Assembly (NCBI GenBank): GCA_963712995.1
Contig: CAVQKH010000025.1
Location: 62,001 to 126,000 of the forward strand
Direction: 5' to 3'
Length of the DNA: 64,000 nt
Source of the DNA: GCA-003244245 sp963712995
GTDB lineage: Bacteria; Actinomycetota; Actinomycetes; Mycobacteriales; Pseudonocardiaceae
The stretch's first letter is position 1. Each line of letters starts with the position of its first letter. The position numbers and the translations under genes are program-made. Below are positions 35,608 to 45,200 of this stretch, one piece after another. Under the pieces are notes generated by a model, which was not told the origin of the DNA, did not search any database, and saw nothing but the letters and a program-made list of their open reading frames with translations.

Positions 35608-36384
35608 TCAGCGCACCAGGCGGTTGAGCATCTCGGTCACCTGGGTGGCTATCCGGGCGCTGTCAGCGGGCGCGACAGTGAGGTACTCATCGCCATCGGC
35701 GGTGGGCTGCAGGCGGGCGGTCCAGCGGCCCGCCTCGGTGTCGAACCACTCCGTCGGGCGGGAGCGGTGCCGTTTGCCGGTCCGGTCCCGCGCATTGGCG
35801 ACGATCTGCCCGCCGCGGAGTCGCGGTTTCGCCAGAACTGTTTCCAGCATGCGGACCTGGTGCCCGAAGCGACCCGACGTGGCGGGTGAGGTGCCATAGA
35901 CACTGTGTTGGTCGGCGGGTCGGGACTGCGCGAGCATGGTCCTCGGCAGAGTGATCGACTGGCCGTGCGCCGGAGCCGTCGCAGGCAGTTGACCGATGAG
36001 CGCTGGCAGCAGCGAGCTGCCCGGTCGCGGCATCAGCCGCAGACCTGCCGGGTCGAGGCTCGCGACCAGGCCGTACTCACCTGAGCGTGCCGCGACGGCC
36101 CGGTTCGTCCCGGCCTGTCCAGGCTCGGCGAGCCAGTGCATGTCCACCCAGATGGGGGCGCGGGCCAGCAGGGTCAGGGCATCGAGCAGTTCCGGCTCCA
36201 GCCGCTCGCCCCGAGCCAGACCGCTGGACCCGAGCTTCTGGTACACCCGTCGCCGAAGGTGGGCCCGCTCCTCATAGGTCCGACCGTGGCTGCGGATCCG
36301 CAGCGGGTAGACGTGCTCACCGAGGTTGAGATCGGCCCAGCAGATGTCGTACTGCTCGCAGGTGAGCGTGATGTCCCGGATCAC
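35608..36384 (-). CDS. ESX secretion-associated protein EspG
   Basis: 258 residues from GTG 36384, which overlaps the end of the PPE-like gene (GTGA). The EspG fold is suggested by the N-terminal WADLNLGEHVYPLRIRSHG, the helical RRRVYQKLGSSGLARGERLE and the C-terminal RGGQIVANARDRTGKRHRS and WFDTEAGRWTARLQP. EspG proteins are cytosolic chaperones that bind the tip of PE/PPE-type substrates before secretion. Its coupling to the PPE-like gene fits that role exactly. Confidence 0.78.
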   Translation of the reverse strand: MIRDITLTCEQYDICWADLNLGEHVYPLRIRSHGRTYEERAHLRRRVYQKLGSSGLARGERLEPELLDALTLLARAPIWVDMHWLAEPGQAGTNRAVAARSGEYGLVASLDPAGLRLMPRPGSSLLPALIGQLPATAPAHGQSITLPRTMLAQSRPADQHSVYGTSPATSGRFGHQVRMLETVLAKPRLRGGQIVANARDRTGKRHRSRPTEWFDTEAGRWTARLQPTADGDEYLTVAPADSARIATQVTEMLNRLVR

Positions 36385-37612
36385 TGCGCGCCTCGGCGCT
36401 CGGGCTCGGGTGGGTCCTCCCCGATGACGGCCGGCGCGACACGGCGGCCGTCACCCCAGATGTCCTCGGTCTCGACCAGGTAGCTGGGGCGCCGGTGCTC
36501 GGTGTCCTCCGGGCCCCGGCCCCGCCCGCCACCGACCATCGGGGGGAACGCGCCACCGGCCCCAGGGCTGAGCCCCGGACCGCGACCGCCATACCCGCGA
36601 CGGCCCTGCCGGCCCCGGTGACGCCCTCCGTGCCGACTGCTGAGGCGAGCCCGCCGCGTCCCAGTGCGCTCGACACACCCGAGCCGCGTGGGCCGAACTG
36701 CCTGCCGGCACCGACCCCGGGCCTGTGCTCCGCCGCTCCGCCGATCCCTGCTGCGGCGGGAGGAAACCCTGGGAGACCGGTTCCCCCGCCACCTCCGGGC
36801 GGGACACTGTGGCCAGGGCTGCCCGGAACGGGCGGTGCCACCACCTGCCCCGGGGTGGACGCGGGCGGCTCGTCCTCCGGCCGGGGACGATCCCCACCGT
36901 GGTCTGGTCTGCCGTCGCCAGGACGACCATCGCCGGATCCTGGAGGGGTCTGCGGGCTGCCCTCGCTGCCGGGACTCCCTCCTGGTGCGTAGTCACCGCC
37001 CGCTCCACCGCCGTCGCCTCCCGGTATCGGCGGGTTGGGGCTCGGTTCGGCATTCTGATTGCCGAACTCCGGGGGTGGCGCGAAGGCGGGCATCGCACCA
37101 TTGGTGCTGAGCAGGGACGTGCTGTAGGTCTCGACGACCCGCACGGCCTCAGCGTGCGCCGCGTCGTGTCGCGCGGCCTGCTCGCGAGCGTCTCCCAGAA
37201 TCTGCACCCATTCGAAGGGGTTACTCGTCGAGTTGATCCGGTTCTGATACGCCGCCGGGTCGTAGGGCACTGGAGTCGGCATCGATGTTCGCGCGGTCTC
37301 GGCGGCCTCGGCCTGGGTACGCACGATCGTACCCATGTACTGCGCGCCCTGGCCGGTGTCATGGCACCATATGGCGAGTTTGCTCAGCGTTGCGCGGGCC
37401 GTGTCTCCAGCCTTACCGACCCAGATCGCTTCGCTGCCGGTCGCGGTGCGCCCCAGACTCGCCCCAAAGTCCATGATCTCGTTGCCGAGGTCGTTCCACA
37501 TCTGCCCGAGTTCATGCACCTGGACGGCGTCTGACGGGTCGATCATTTGTTTCAGGTCGGGATGGGTGTATCCGGCTGCGTTGGTGCGAGGGATGGGATC
37601 GGCTGGACGCAT
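36381..37612 (-). pseudogene. PPE-like ESX substrate with Gly/Pro-rich C-terminus, frameshifted
   Basis: The helical N-terminal domain begins GYTHPDLKQMIDPSD and contains GNEIMDFGASLGRTATGSEA. A long Gly/Pro-rich linker follows (GGDGGGAGGDYAPGGSPGSE). Near 36610-36625 the frame changes: the continuing natural tail reads RGYGGRGPGLSPGAGGAFPP and then SYLVETEDIWGDGRRVAPAV, ending RRGAQ at TGA 36381, which overlaps espG. The uncorrected frame instead runs through the espG start into unrelated sequence. ATG 37612 has GGGGA upstream; TTG 37681 is an alternative start. Confidence 0.72.
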
Positions 37613-37662
37613 CGACAGTCCCCGCTCCAACCGGATGTGTTGGCCCGCGTTGAGTGTCTCGC

Positions 37663-37842
37663 CTACGACACGCTCAACCAACCCCAGGATCGAGGGATCC
37701 CCGGTCGGGTGGTCGGGGTGTAGTAGTCGTAGTTCTCGTGCCTGAATTCCACTGGCTGCCCCGCGCTGGATGGTGCACCGCCAGGAACAGGATGTGCGGC
37801 TGGACCGGGATCCGCGGATCCGGAAGGCGGTGTTGGCGCCAT
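37663..37842 (-). CDS. small hypothetical protein of the ESX accessory island
   Basis: 59 residues from ATG 37842, with GGGAAA upstream. It is Pro/Gly/Ala-rich (MAPTPPSGSADPGPAAHPVP) and then polar (FRHENYDYYTPTTRPGIPRS). No domain is recognised. It follows the DUF3558 gene by 10 bp and its stop lies within the region where the PPE-like gene may start. Confidence 0.55.
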   Translation of the reverse strand: MAPTPPSGSADPGPAAHPVPGGAPSSAGQPVEFRHENYDYYTPTTRPGIPRSWGWLSVS

Positions 37843-37852
37843 AACATTTCCC

Positions 37853-38410
37853 CTATGGCAGTTTTGGTTCCACGAGCGCAGCGGCCCTGTCGGCGGCTGC
37901 GCAAGCCTGGGCCGTGTCCTTGAGATACAGCGCGGAGACGCTGACGTTCGCCGTGTCGCCGACAGCGAAGAAGACATCGCAGTACCCAGGACCGCTGCCT
38001 TCTACGGCCCGCCTGGCTCGGTGCCGGCCGATCGTAACGTCGGTGACGCTGGATGCGTCGGCGAGATTCAGCTTCTCGATTCCGCCCTTCTCGTTGATAG
38101 AGGTGGATACCACCCCCTCCGGCTTTGCCCAGTCGCAGCGGCGTAGACCAACAATCTTCTCCGCCTTGCCTTGCACAGGCAGGCTGAGTGTGTTCGCTTC
38201 CTGTGCGGTGAGCAGCGCACACGCCTGTAGGGTGGCTAGGCCCATCGGGGGCGCCGTGTTTGACGGTGCCGGGGAAGCGGGTGCCGGGGAAGCAACTGAT
38301 GCCCGGCCGGAAGGTTCTGATTGGCCGTCCGGGGCGGCCGCCTGCGGGAATGAGCAGCCTGCCGCCGCGAGTACCAGGGCCAGGGGCGTAAGGCAGGTGC
38401 GCAGGCTCAT
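37853..38410 (-). CDS. DUF3558 family lipoprotein
   Basis: 185 residues from ATG 38410, overlapping the stop of the preceding gene by 4 bp. A lipoprotein signal peptide (LALVLAAAGCSFPQ, lipobox Cys19) is followed by a Pro/Ala/Ser linker and the DUF3558 domain, with ACALLTAQEANTLSLP, RRCDWAKPEGVV and PGYCDVFFAVGDTANVSV. The domain Cys residues probably form disulfides. DUF3558 lipoproteins are frequent in ESX-neighbouring islands of Pseudonocardiaceae; the function is unknown. Confidence 0.8.
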   Translation of the reverse strand: MSLRTCLTPLALVLAAAGCSFPQAAAPDGQSEPSGRASVASPAPASPAPSNTAPPMGLATLQACALLTAQEANTLSLPVQGKAEKIVGLRRCDWAKPEGVVSTSINEKGGIEKLNLADASSVTDVTIGRHRARRAVEGSGPGYCDVFFAVGDTANVSVSALYLKDTAQACAAADRAAALVEPKLP

Positions 38411-38775
38411 CCGTGGCTCATCCGATCGAGGTCCTGCTCGGCCCGTGCTTCGATTTCGCTATAGTTGCGCATACAGATCTCCAGCGCTTGATGCGCTTCC
38501 TCCAGCCTCTCGGCAAAGCTCTGCAGCGCGAAATTCAGTGATTGCTCATCCCCGGAGGCCACCAGCTCATTGCGCCCAGCGATGACTTGAGCCTCCGGAA
38601 GATCGCCCAGTTTGGCTTGGGCCCTGAGTTGGTGTATTCGGGCTAGCCGCACATTGAGTGTCTCCCGCATCTGCCGGATGGACATCATCATCTGTCCGGC
38701 TGATGCTGTGTCCACGGCGAACATGCCTTGTTGCGCCGCCGCCAGGAAGCTGCCGCCTCCGTCCGCCGGTCGCAT
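38407..38775 (-). CDS. small helical protein of the ESX accessory island
   Basis: 122 residues from 38775 (MRPADGGGSFLAAAQQGMFA). It is predicted as helical hairpins with a coiled-coil-like pattern: IRQMRETLNVRLARIHQLRA and LQSFAERLEEAHQALEI. No W-x-G motif and no signal peptide are seen. It resembles PE/WXG-type partners and is coupled to the DUF3558 gene, so a secreted or structural ESX role is likely but unproven. Confidence 0.65.
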   Translation of the reverse strand: MRPADGGGSFLAAAQQGMFAVDTASAGQMMMSIRQMRETLNVRLARIHQLRAQAKLGDLPEAQVIAGRNELVASGDEQSLNFALQSFAERLEEAHQALEICMRNYSEIEARAEQDLDRMSHG

Positions 38776-38879
38776 CGCTCACCCCACGCGTTGGTTCGTG
38801 CCCGGCCGTGCTCGCAGCGTCACGACCGGCGTCATCATGCCAGATTCGGGCCATCTGGATCCGGCCGAGCTCGGCGTGG

Positions 38880-39595
38880 TCATGGGGTGAGGGTGGCGAG
38901 TACCTGGCCCCAGGCGGTTGACCGCGGGTCGATGAGAGCGAAGTGATCGATGCCCGGGAGTCGGTGCCGTGCAGGGCCACGGTGGGCACGGCCCCGGGGA
39001 GCAGCGCCGCCGGGTCGGCCAGGGCGTAACGGTCCGGATGCTCACCGGGTGATCCGCCGATGAGATCGTTCGCCGCGCCTCGGCCGAGCCGCCAGTCGCT
39101 GACCAGCGTGAGATCGGCGCAGCCCGCGAGGGACACGACTCTCCGGACCGCCGGGGAAGCGGGCAGCTGCCAGGGGGCGTCCGCGGGCAGCCGGTGCCTC
39201 AGCGAGGCCCAGAGCACCAGATGTCCCCCGGCCGAGTGCCCCACCCAGACGGCATCCGTGGCATCCAGGTCGTAGGGCTTGACCAGCCCCGGAAGCCGAT
39301 CCAGCGCGGCCGCGACGTCGTCGAAGGTGCCCGGCCAGCCTCCGCCGGGTTGACCGGTTCGGCGGTATTCGGGAACGGCCACGGCGTACCCCGCCTCGAC
39401 GAGCCCGCCCGCCATCGGACGCAGATGCATCCGGTCGACCGTCGCCCGCCAGAACCCACCGTGGAGCAGCACGACCAACGGGGCGGTACGGCCCGGCAGC
39501 CACAGGTCGACCACCTGGTCCGGTTCCGGGCCGTACGGCAGGGTGTGCGCGGGAGCGGGACGGGGTCTGCCGAGCACCTCATGAGGATTGCGCAC
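38880..39595 (-). pseudogene. alpha/beta hydrolase with a small internal deletion and frameshift
   Basis: From GTG 39595 the gene encodes a carboxylesterase-like protein: PLVVLLHGGFWRATVDRMHL, then YAVAVPEYRRTGQPGGGWPG, and the nucleophile elbow VWVGHSAGGHLVLWA. The Asp region reads VPTVALHGTDSR; the part that normally follows is missing, and the terminal LPGIDHFALIDPRSTAWGQV appears in another frame, ending at TGA 38880. A deletion of roughly 60-75 bp plus a frame change near 38965 explains this. The catalytic His (IDHF) is therefore out of frame. Confidence 0.7.
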
Positions 39596-39650
39596 GATCG
39601 CTGTTCCGGAAGAAACCAGCCGCGGGTCGCCTCTTCCGGAACAGCGATCG
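39595..39650. terminator. 19-bp perfect inverted repeat after the DUF397 gene
   Basis: CGATCGCTGTTCCGGAAGA (39595-39613) pairs exactly with 39632-39650, with an 18-nt loop. It lies 38 bp beyond the DUF397 stop and touches the start of the hydrolase gene, all on the minus strand. It is probably the terminator of the DUF397 unit. Confidence 0.7.
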
Positions 39651-39687
39651 TCACCCTGCCGGTGTCGCGACATCGACAGCTGCGCGG

Positions 39688-39900
39688 TCAGGCGTCGAGG
39701 CTGCCGTCCCGCACGGCGGTGACGACGCAGGACCACTGCGCCGCCGGGATGGCCAGCACCGGGCTGGCGGTGGTGAGCTTGGAGTCACGCACCCCTACGT
39801 GACCCACCGGCGAGCGGTTGACCTCCACGCAGTTGTTCTGCCCACCGTTGCTGTAGCTGGACTTGTACCAGGCCCTCTCCTGAAATGATGCGGTTGACAT
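39688..39900 (-). CDS. DUF397 domain-containing protein
   Basis: 70 residues from ATG 39900. The family pattern is complete: WYKSSYSNGGQNNCVEVNRS, then VGVRDSKL and a C-terminal AAQWSCVVTAVRDG. DUF397 proteins are encoded next to Scr1-type regulators and act as the toxin-like or modulated partner in those pairs. The Scr1-type gene lies 4 bp upstream but is badly frameshifted, so this partner may be orphaned. Confidence 0.88.
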   Translation of the reverse strand: MSTASFQERAWYKSSYSNGGQNNCVEVNRSPVGHVGVRDSKLTTASPVLAIPAAQWSCVVTAVRDGSLDA

Positions 39901-39904
39901 GGGG

Positions 39905-40768
39905 TTAGCCCCTATCTTCGTCTGGTTTCGCAGCGAACTGGCCGGCCAGTTCCACCATGAAGTTACGTGACTCCACCGGCCCCAGCGCGATCGCTTGCAG
40001 GCGACGCTGCAGCTCGACGTACTGGCGCACCGCCTCTGAAGGTTTGTCCAGGTAGACCCCATTGTCGTACATGTCGATGTAGATGATGTCGGTGGCCGAA
40101 TCGTGATCGAATCGGAGCACGGTGAAGTCGTAGCCGAGCGGCTCGTAGGACAGTGTGTCGAACGGGATGACCTGGATGTCCACAGTGGGCAGCAGGGCCA
40201 GCTCGGCCAGGTGGCGCAACTGCTCGGCCATCACCTTCGGCCCGCCGATCACCCGGCGCAGCGTCGACTCGCTGAGCACGAAGATGAACTGCGCCGGATT
40301 CTCCCTGGTCAGCAGCGCCTGCCGGTCCTGGCGCACCCGCACGATGTCCTCGACGGTCTGGTGATCCGGGAAGCTGCCCCGGCCACTGACCATCGCCCGG
40401 GTGTAGCGCTCGGTCTGCAGGTTGCCGGGCACGATCTCCGATGCGACCTGCATGATCTGGAGGCGGACTGCTCGAAGTCGCGGAACGCGCGGAACCGCTT
40501 CGGCCCCAGGTACAGGGTGCTCTCCGCGATCGCCCGGGTGCGCCGGCGCCGCGAGCCCTCGGAGAGCTCCCGGCACCACGTCGCGTCCTTCGTCGAGGCC
40601 TGGTAATCCGCAGCAGCTCATTGAGGTCGGCCTTGGAGATGCCGACCTTGCCGTTCTCCACCCGGCTGATCTTGTTGGCGGCCTTGCCGAGGCTCTCCGC
40701 GGCCTGCTCCTGGGTGAGGTGCGCACCCCGGAGTTGCGCAGCCCGTGACCGAGTTGGCGGCGCTGCAC
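39905..40768 (-). pseudogene. Scr1-type helix-turn-helix regulator (DUF5753), multiply frameshifted
   Basis: GTG 40768 starts QRRQLGHGLR. The helix-turn-helix continues in a second frame (LRGAHLTQEQAAESLGKAAN, KISRVENGKVGISKADLNEL), a third frame holds the linker (STKDATWCRELSEGSRRRRT), and the DUF5753 domain returns to the first frame: MQVASEIVPGNLQTERYTRA through VELAGQFAAKPDEDRG. At least three shifts lie between about 40480 and 40740. The order matches a normal protein of about 285 residues, so this is a decayed gene rather than a chance assembly. Confidence 0.8.
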
Positions 40769-40836
40769 CGATGCCTGGTGCCGGGGCGGTTACCGCAGAA
40801 CCGCCCGCGCGTCACTAGAGTGCGCATAACACCATG

Positions 40837-40883
40837 TTACAGTATGAGTGGATTTACATTATGTAAATCCACTCATACTGTAA
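40837..40883. promoter_or_regulatory. 47-bp AT-rich palindrome, possible operator
   Basis: Positions 40837-40859 are the exact reverse complement of 40861-40883, around a single central T. It lies 69 bp upstream of the Scr1-type start. The perfect 23-bp arms in an AT-rich context suggest a dimer-binding operator, or the hairpin left by a mobile element. Confidence 0.5.
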
Positions 40884-41104
40884 TGGCTACCCGGTGCCGC
40901 CCGCGCCGGCAAGTCGCTCGTGTCCGTGGCCGTCACCGGCCGTCGTGATCTCAGGAAGGATACAAGGTGGACGTTCACCTCGCCTGTCCGGCTCGTCCAG
41001 GCCGAGCCCTTGGGCAACCGGGTAGAGTCTCGTCCAGGCATTGCAAAGCGGGGTAATGACAAGGGGAATCAAACTATAGAGAGCGTTGTGGTCAGGTGAG
41101 TCAT

Positions 41105-41141
41105 TTATGATGTAATTCCAGAAATTATGATATAACCCCAG
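41105..41141. repeat. 17-bp imperfect direct repeats, 20-bp period
   Basis: TTATGATGTAATTCCAG (41105-41121) and TTATGATATAACCCCAG (41125-41141) differ at three positions and are spaced 20 bp apart, close to two helical turns. This could be a tandem operator. Confidence 0.45.
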
Positions 41142-41306
41142 GCTTCGTGACGGGTTTGTCCGGTCTCGGGTGTCGGAAATCTTTTTGTGAAGAGTAGGCC
41201 GATCGTAACGGTGAGGCTCAAGATGAGACCCAGGCCATCAGGGCTGCTATGCGATTCACTCGCTGATCGCGGCTGAGTAGGCGCGGAGCGGATTGACTAC
41301 CCGGCG

Positions 41307-41825
41307 TTAGAATCGTCGGTTCCTGTCGGCTTCCCTCCCGATCTCTGCGGCGAATGCGGAGCCTAGATCGGAGCACGTCGTGCATCCACGCATTGAACCA
41401 ACAGCGCAGTAGTTCGACGGTGACGTCGAGCGTGCGGTAGGTGTCGAGGGCCCGTTTGTCGCGGTGCTCCCGGTGAGCTCGTGTTCCAGGGCGGTTGCGG
41501 CGATCAGCGCGTCATAGACAGCCCCACCGGCGAGCCCGTTACCGGCGAGTGAGGCGAGTAGCTCCGACGTCCGCTGTCCGCTGAGAAACCGGGAGTGGGG
41601 GAAGTTGGCGGCCAGGAGTCGGGACACTGCGGCCGGGGTGCGTCGGGCAGGCGGCGGTAGCCGGGTGAGCACCGGGAAGGTCTCGAACGCGACGTGCCCA
41701 GCCAGGCCCAACTCCCGCTGCGCCAACGCCTCGAACGTTGCGTCGTGGTGCTTGTGGTCGGCGACGAGGAAGGCCACCGGCGCGCTGGTGTCGAGCAGCG
41801 TGGGGCTAGCGCTGGTCGCAACCAC
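41307..41825 (-). pseudogene. PIN-domain toxin (VapC-like), frameshifted near the C-terminus
   Basis: GTG 41825 starts a PIN domain: PTLLDTSAPVAFLVADHKHH with the first acidic residue, then TFPVLTRLPPPARRTPAAVS, and GGAVYDALIAATALEHEL with a conserved Asp. The expected last part (KRALDTYRTLDVTVELL) lies in another frame, so a base is missing near 41465; the read frame ends in unrelated sequence. VapC toxins are Mg-dependent RNases. The start overlaps the antitoxin-like gene by 20 bp. Confidence 0.7.
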
Positions 41826-42015
41826 GCAGCGCCCGCATGTCCTGGCCGTCCAGCGGTGTGCCGGTAGCCGGCACGAGCAGGCGGCTGGCTCGCTCACCCA
41901 ACTCGTCCTTGGTCAGCAACTCCACCCGCAGGCCGGCCCCGTCGGCGAGAACTTCGACCTCGACCTTGCGAGGACGCAGCCCAAGACAGTCCCGGATCGG
42001 CTTGGGGATCCCCAA
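41806..42015 (-). CDS. AbrB/MazE-like antitoxin, N-terminus uncertain
   Basis: The readable part from TTG 42015 gives 69 residues: GIPKPIRDCLGLRPRKVEVE, VLADGAGLRVELLTKDELGE and a C-terminal tail that would neutralise the toxin. The usual first residues (ATIDTAGRL) are present upstream in the same frame, but no standard start codon precedes them; a TTG at 42050 would fit only after a small frame correction. The gene overlaps the PIN gene in toxin-antitoxin order. Confidence 0.65.
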   Translation of the reverse strand: MGIPKPIRDCLGLRPRKVEVEVLADGAGLRVELLTKDELGERASRLLVPATGTPLDGQDMRALRGCDQR

Positions 42016-42097
42016 TCGTCCAGCCGTATCAATGGTTGCCCGCGCCTCAAAACAGTATCGCTGATCTGGGCAGGCGCCTGTCGAGGACGCTCAGGTT

Positions 42098-42157
42098 CCC
42101 GAGCTCAACAGGAGAGCTGTTCGATCAAGAACAAATAACTCTCCTGTTGAGCTCGGG
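42098..42157. terminator. 19-bp perfect inverted repeat upstream of eccC
   Basis: CCCGAGCTCAACAGGAGAG (42098-42116) pairs exactly with 42139-42157, with a 22-nt loop. It sits between the divergent antitoxin-like and eccC genes, 100 bp before eccC. As no gene ends here, it may be regulatory or a leftover of the repeat families seen at other gene boundaries. Confidence 0.55.
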
Positions 42158-42257
42158 AGGAACAGCGGGGATCCGGGAAGCAGGTCTATGGGGTCTGGGG
42201 GAAATCAGTGATGGGGGGTCGATAAGGTGCGCAGCAGGTCACGGGAGGTGAGCGGGC

Positions 42258-45200
42258 GTGAGTACCGTGCAGTTCCGGCGGTTACCCCGGTTGGCGGCGC
42301 CGAGGATGCCCGGTGGCGAGGTTCATCTGGAGCCGCCGCCCGAGGTGCCCAGGGTGATCCCGGGCAATCTCATGCAGAAGATGCTGCCGGTCGTGATGAT
42401 CGTGGCCGTACTGGGCATGGTGGCTTACATCTTCATCGCCCCTGGTGCGGACAAGAAAAACCCGCTGTTCCTGATGTTCCCGATCATGATGGTGATCTCG
42501 ACCGTCGGCATGTTCGCCGGTGGTGGCCGCGGTGGCCAGGCCAAGGCCGAGATGAACGAGGACCGCAAGGACTACCTGCGATACCTGGGCCAGATGCGGG
42601 AACGGGCCCGGGAGTCCGCGCAGGAACAACGCGCGGCACTGGAATGGAGCCATCCCGATCCCGCCGCGCTGTCCTCGATCGCGAACAGCCGGCGGATGTG
42701 GGAACGCCGTAGTGGTGACCAGGACTTCTGCCATGTGCGGGTCTGCCGGGGCTCGCAGCGGCTGGCCACCCGGCTGGTGCCACCGCAGACCGGCCCGGTG
42801 GACGAGCTGGAACCGATCACCACGCTGGCGCTGCGGCAGTTCGTCCGGGCCCATTCCATTGTGCCGGAGCTGCCGATCGCCATCTCGATCCGTGGGTTCG
42901 CCGCGGTCGGGGTCTCCGGTGACCCGGCTGCGTCCCGCGGGCTGGTGCGGGCGATGGTGGCACAACTGGCCACCTTCCACACTCCTGACGATCTGCTGAT
43001 CGCGGTGGTCACCGCCGGGCGGGCCAAGGTGGACTGGGAATGGGCGAAGTGGCTGCCGCACGTGCAGCACCCCAGCCGCGTCGACGGGGCCGGGCCGGTG
43101 CGGATGATGGCCGCCACGCTGGCCCAGATTGAGGAACTGCTCGCCGAGCAGCTGCGAGACCGTCCCCGGTTCGCCCGTAACTCCCCACCGCCGGGCGACG
43201 AGCCGCACATCCTGATCGTCATCGACGGCGGGGAGGTCAGCGGAGCTGAGCAGATCATCCTGGAGGAGGGTCTGGCCGGGGTCACCCTGCTCGACCTCTC
43301 GGCGTCGCTGGGTACCCTCACCGGCCGCCGTGGTCTCCAACTGGCGATCGAGGGCGGGGCGATCGGCGCTCGCAACGCCAGCGGTGTCGAGTACTTCGGC
43401 ACCCCCGACGCGCTGGCGGCTGCCGAGGCCGAGGCGGTGGCCCGCGCGCTGTCCCCCTACCGGCTCGGCGCACACGACGCGCCGGAGGAGGACGAGCCGC
43501 TGCTGAGCAGCACCGGGCTGCTCGGGCTGCTCGGCCTGCCCGAGGATCCGCACGCCTTCGACGTCGCGGCGGCCTGGCGACCACGCCCGATCCGGGATCG
43601 GCTGCGGGTGCCCATCGGGCTCGGTGAGTTCGGCCAGCCCGTGGAGCTGGACATCAAGGAGTCCGCCCAGGGCGGCATGGGTCCGCATGGCCTGTGCGTG
43701 GGGGCCACCGGGTCCGGAAAATCGGAGTTCCTGCGCACGCTGGTGCTGGGCCTGATCGCCACGCATTCCTCGGCGGTGCTCAACCTCGTGCTGGTCGACT
43801 TCAAGGGCGGCGCAACGTTCCTGGGCATGGAGGGCGCACCGCACGTCGCCGCGGTGATCACTAACCTGGCCGACGACCTGACCCAGGTCACCCGCATGCG
43901 CGACGCGCTGGCCGGCGAGATGAACCGCCGCCAGGAGCTGCTGCGCACCGCCGGCAACTTCGCCAACGTCAAGGACTACGAGAAGGCCCGGGAGAACGGC
44001 GCTGACCTCGATCCGCTGCCCGCGCTGTTCATCGTGATCGACGAGTTCTCCGAGCTGCTCGCCCAGCAGCCGGAGTTCATCGACCTGTTCGTGGCGATCG
44101 GCCGGCTGGGCCGCTCGCTGCAGATGCACCTGCTGCTGGCCTCGCAACGCCTCGAGGAGGGCAAGCTGCGCGGCCTGGAGTCCCACCTGTCCTACCGGAT
44201 CGGCCTGAAGACCTTCTCCGCCGGGGAGTCCCGGGCGGTGCTGGGTGTGCCCGATGCCTACGAGCTGCCCTCAGTGCCTGGCTCGGGTTACCTGAAATTC
44301 GACACCGCGTCCATGGAACGCTTCAAGGCCGCCTACGTCTCGGGTCCATACCGCGCGGGACGGGTCGTCGCGCTGGATGGTTCGGGCTTGGCCACGTCGA
44401 CCCCGGTGACCGCCGACCACCGGCCGCGGCTGTTCGTGCCTGACTATGTCGAGGCGCCCGAGGCGCCGCAGCCCGTGGTGCACCACGAGGTGGAGCCGCC
44501 GGAGAACGTCACCGAACCCAGCGTGCTGGACGTCGTGGTGGCCAGGCTGGCCGGGCAGGGCCCGCCGGCGCACGAGGTGTGGTTGGCTCCGCTGGACGCG
44601 CCGCCCTCACTGGATCAGCTGCTGCCGCCATTGTCGGTCACCGAGGATCGCGGCCTGTCCCCGGTCGGTTTCTTCGGCAACGGCCGGCTCACCATTCCGG
44701 TCGGCATCGTCGACAAGCCCTACGAGCAGCGCCGTGACCTGCTCTGGGCGGATCTTTCCGGCGCCGCCGGTCATGCCGTGGTCACCGGCGGCCCGCAATC
44801 GGGTAAGTCCACCCTGCTGCGTTCGATATTGATGTCGCTGGCGCTCACCCACACCCCGGCCGAGGTGCAGTTCTTCTGTATCGACTTCGGTGGCGGCACG
44901 CTGGCGTCGCTGGATGGCCTGCCGCACAGTGGAGGGGTGGCCGGCCGGTTGGAACCGGACACTGTCCGGCGCATCCTCGCCGAGGTCAGCGCCTTGCTCA
45001 CCACCCGGGAGCAGCGGTTCCGCACGCTGGGTATCGACTCGATGACCGAGTACCGGGCCCGCAAACAGCGTGCCGACTCTTCAGCCAGAAAAGATCCGCT
45101 GAGCGAAGATCAGTTCGGCGACGTGTTCCTGGTGATCGACGGGTGGCACAGCTTCCGTCAGGAGTTCGACGTCTCCGATCTGGAGATGCGGGTGGTGAAC

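Larger units (their letters stand above)
40769..41306. promoter_or_regulatory. AT-rich intergenic stretch with repeats, no gene seen
   Basis: About 540 bp, far more AT-rich than the surroundings, between the start of the Scr1-type gene and the 3' end of the PIN gene. It contains a 47-bp palindrome (40837-40883) and a pair of direct repeats (41105-41141), listed separately. No open frame shows a known domain. Confidence 0.5.

Noticed and set aside
40837..41141. Insertion sequence ends in the AT-rich gap
   Set aside because: The palindrome could be such an end, but no transposase, second matching end or target-site duplication is visible.
42282..44186. 634-codon minus-strand open frame opposite eccC
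   Set aside because: It mirrors the ATPase gene codon for codon and shows His/Gln/Leu-rich shadow composition without motifs.
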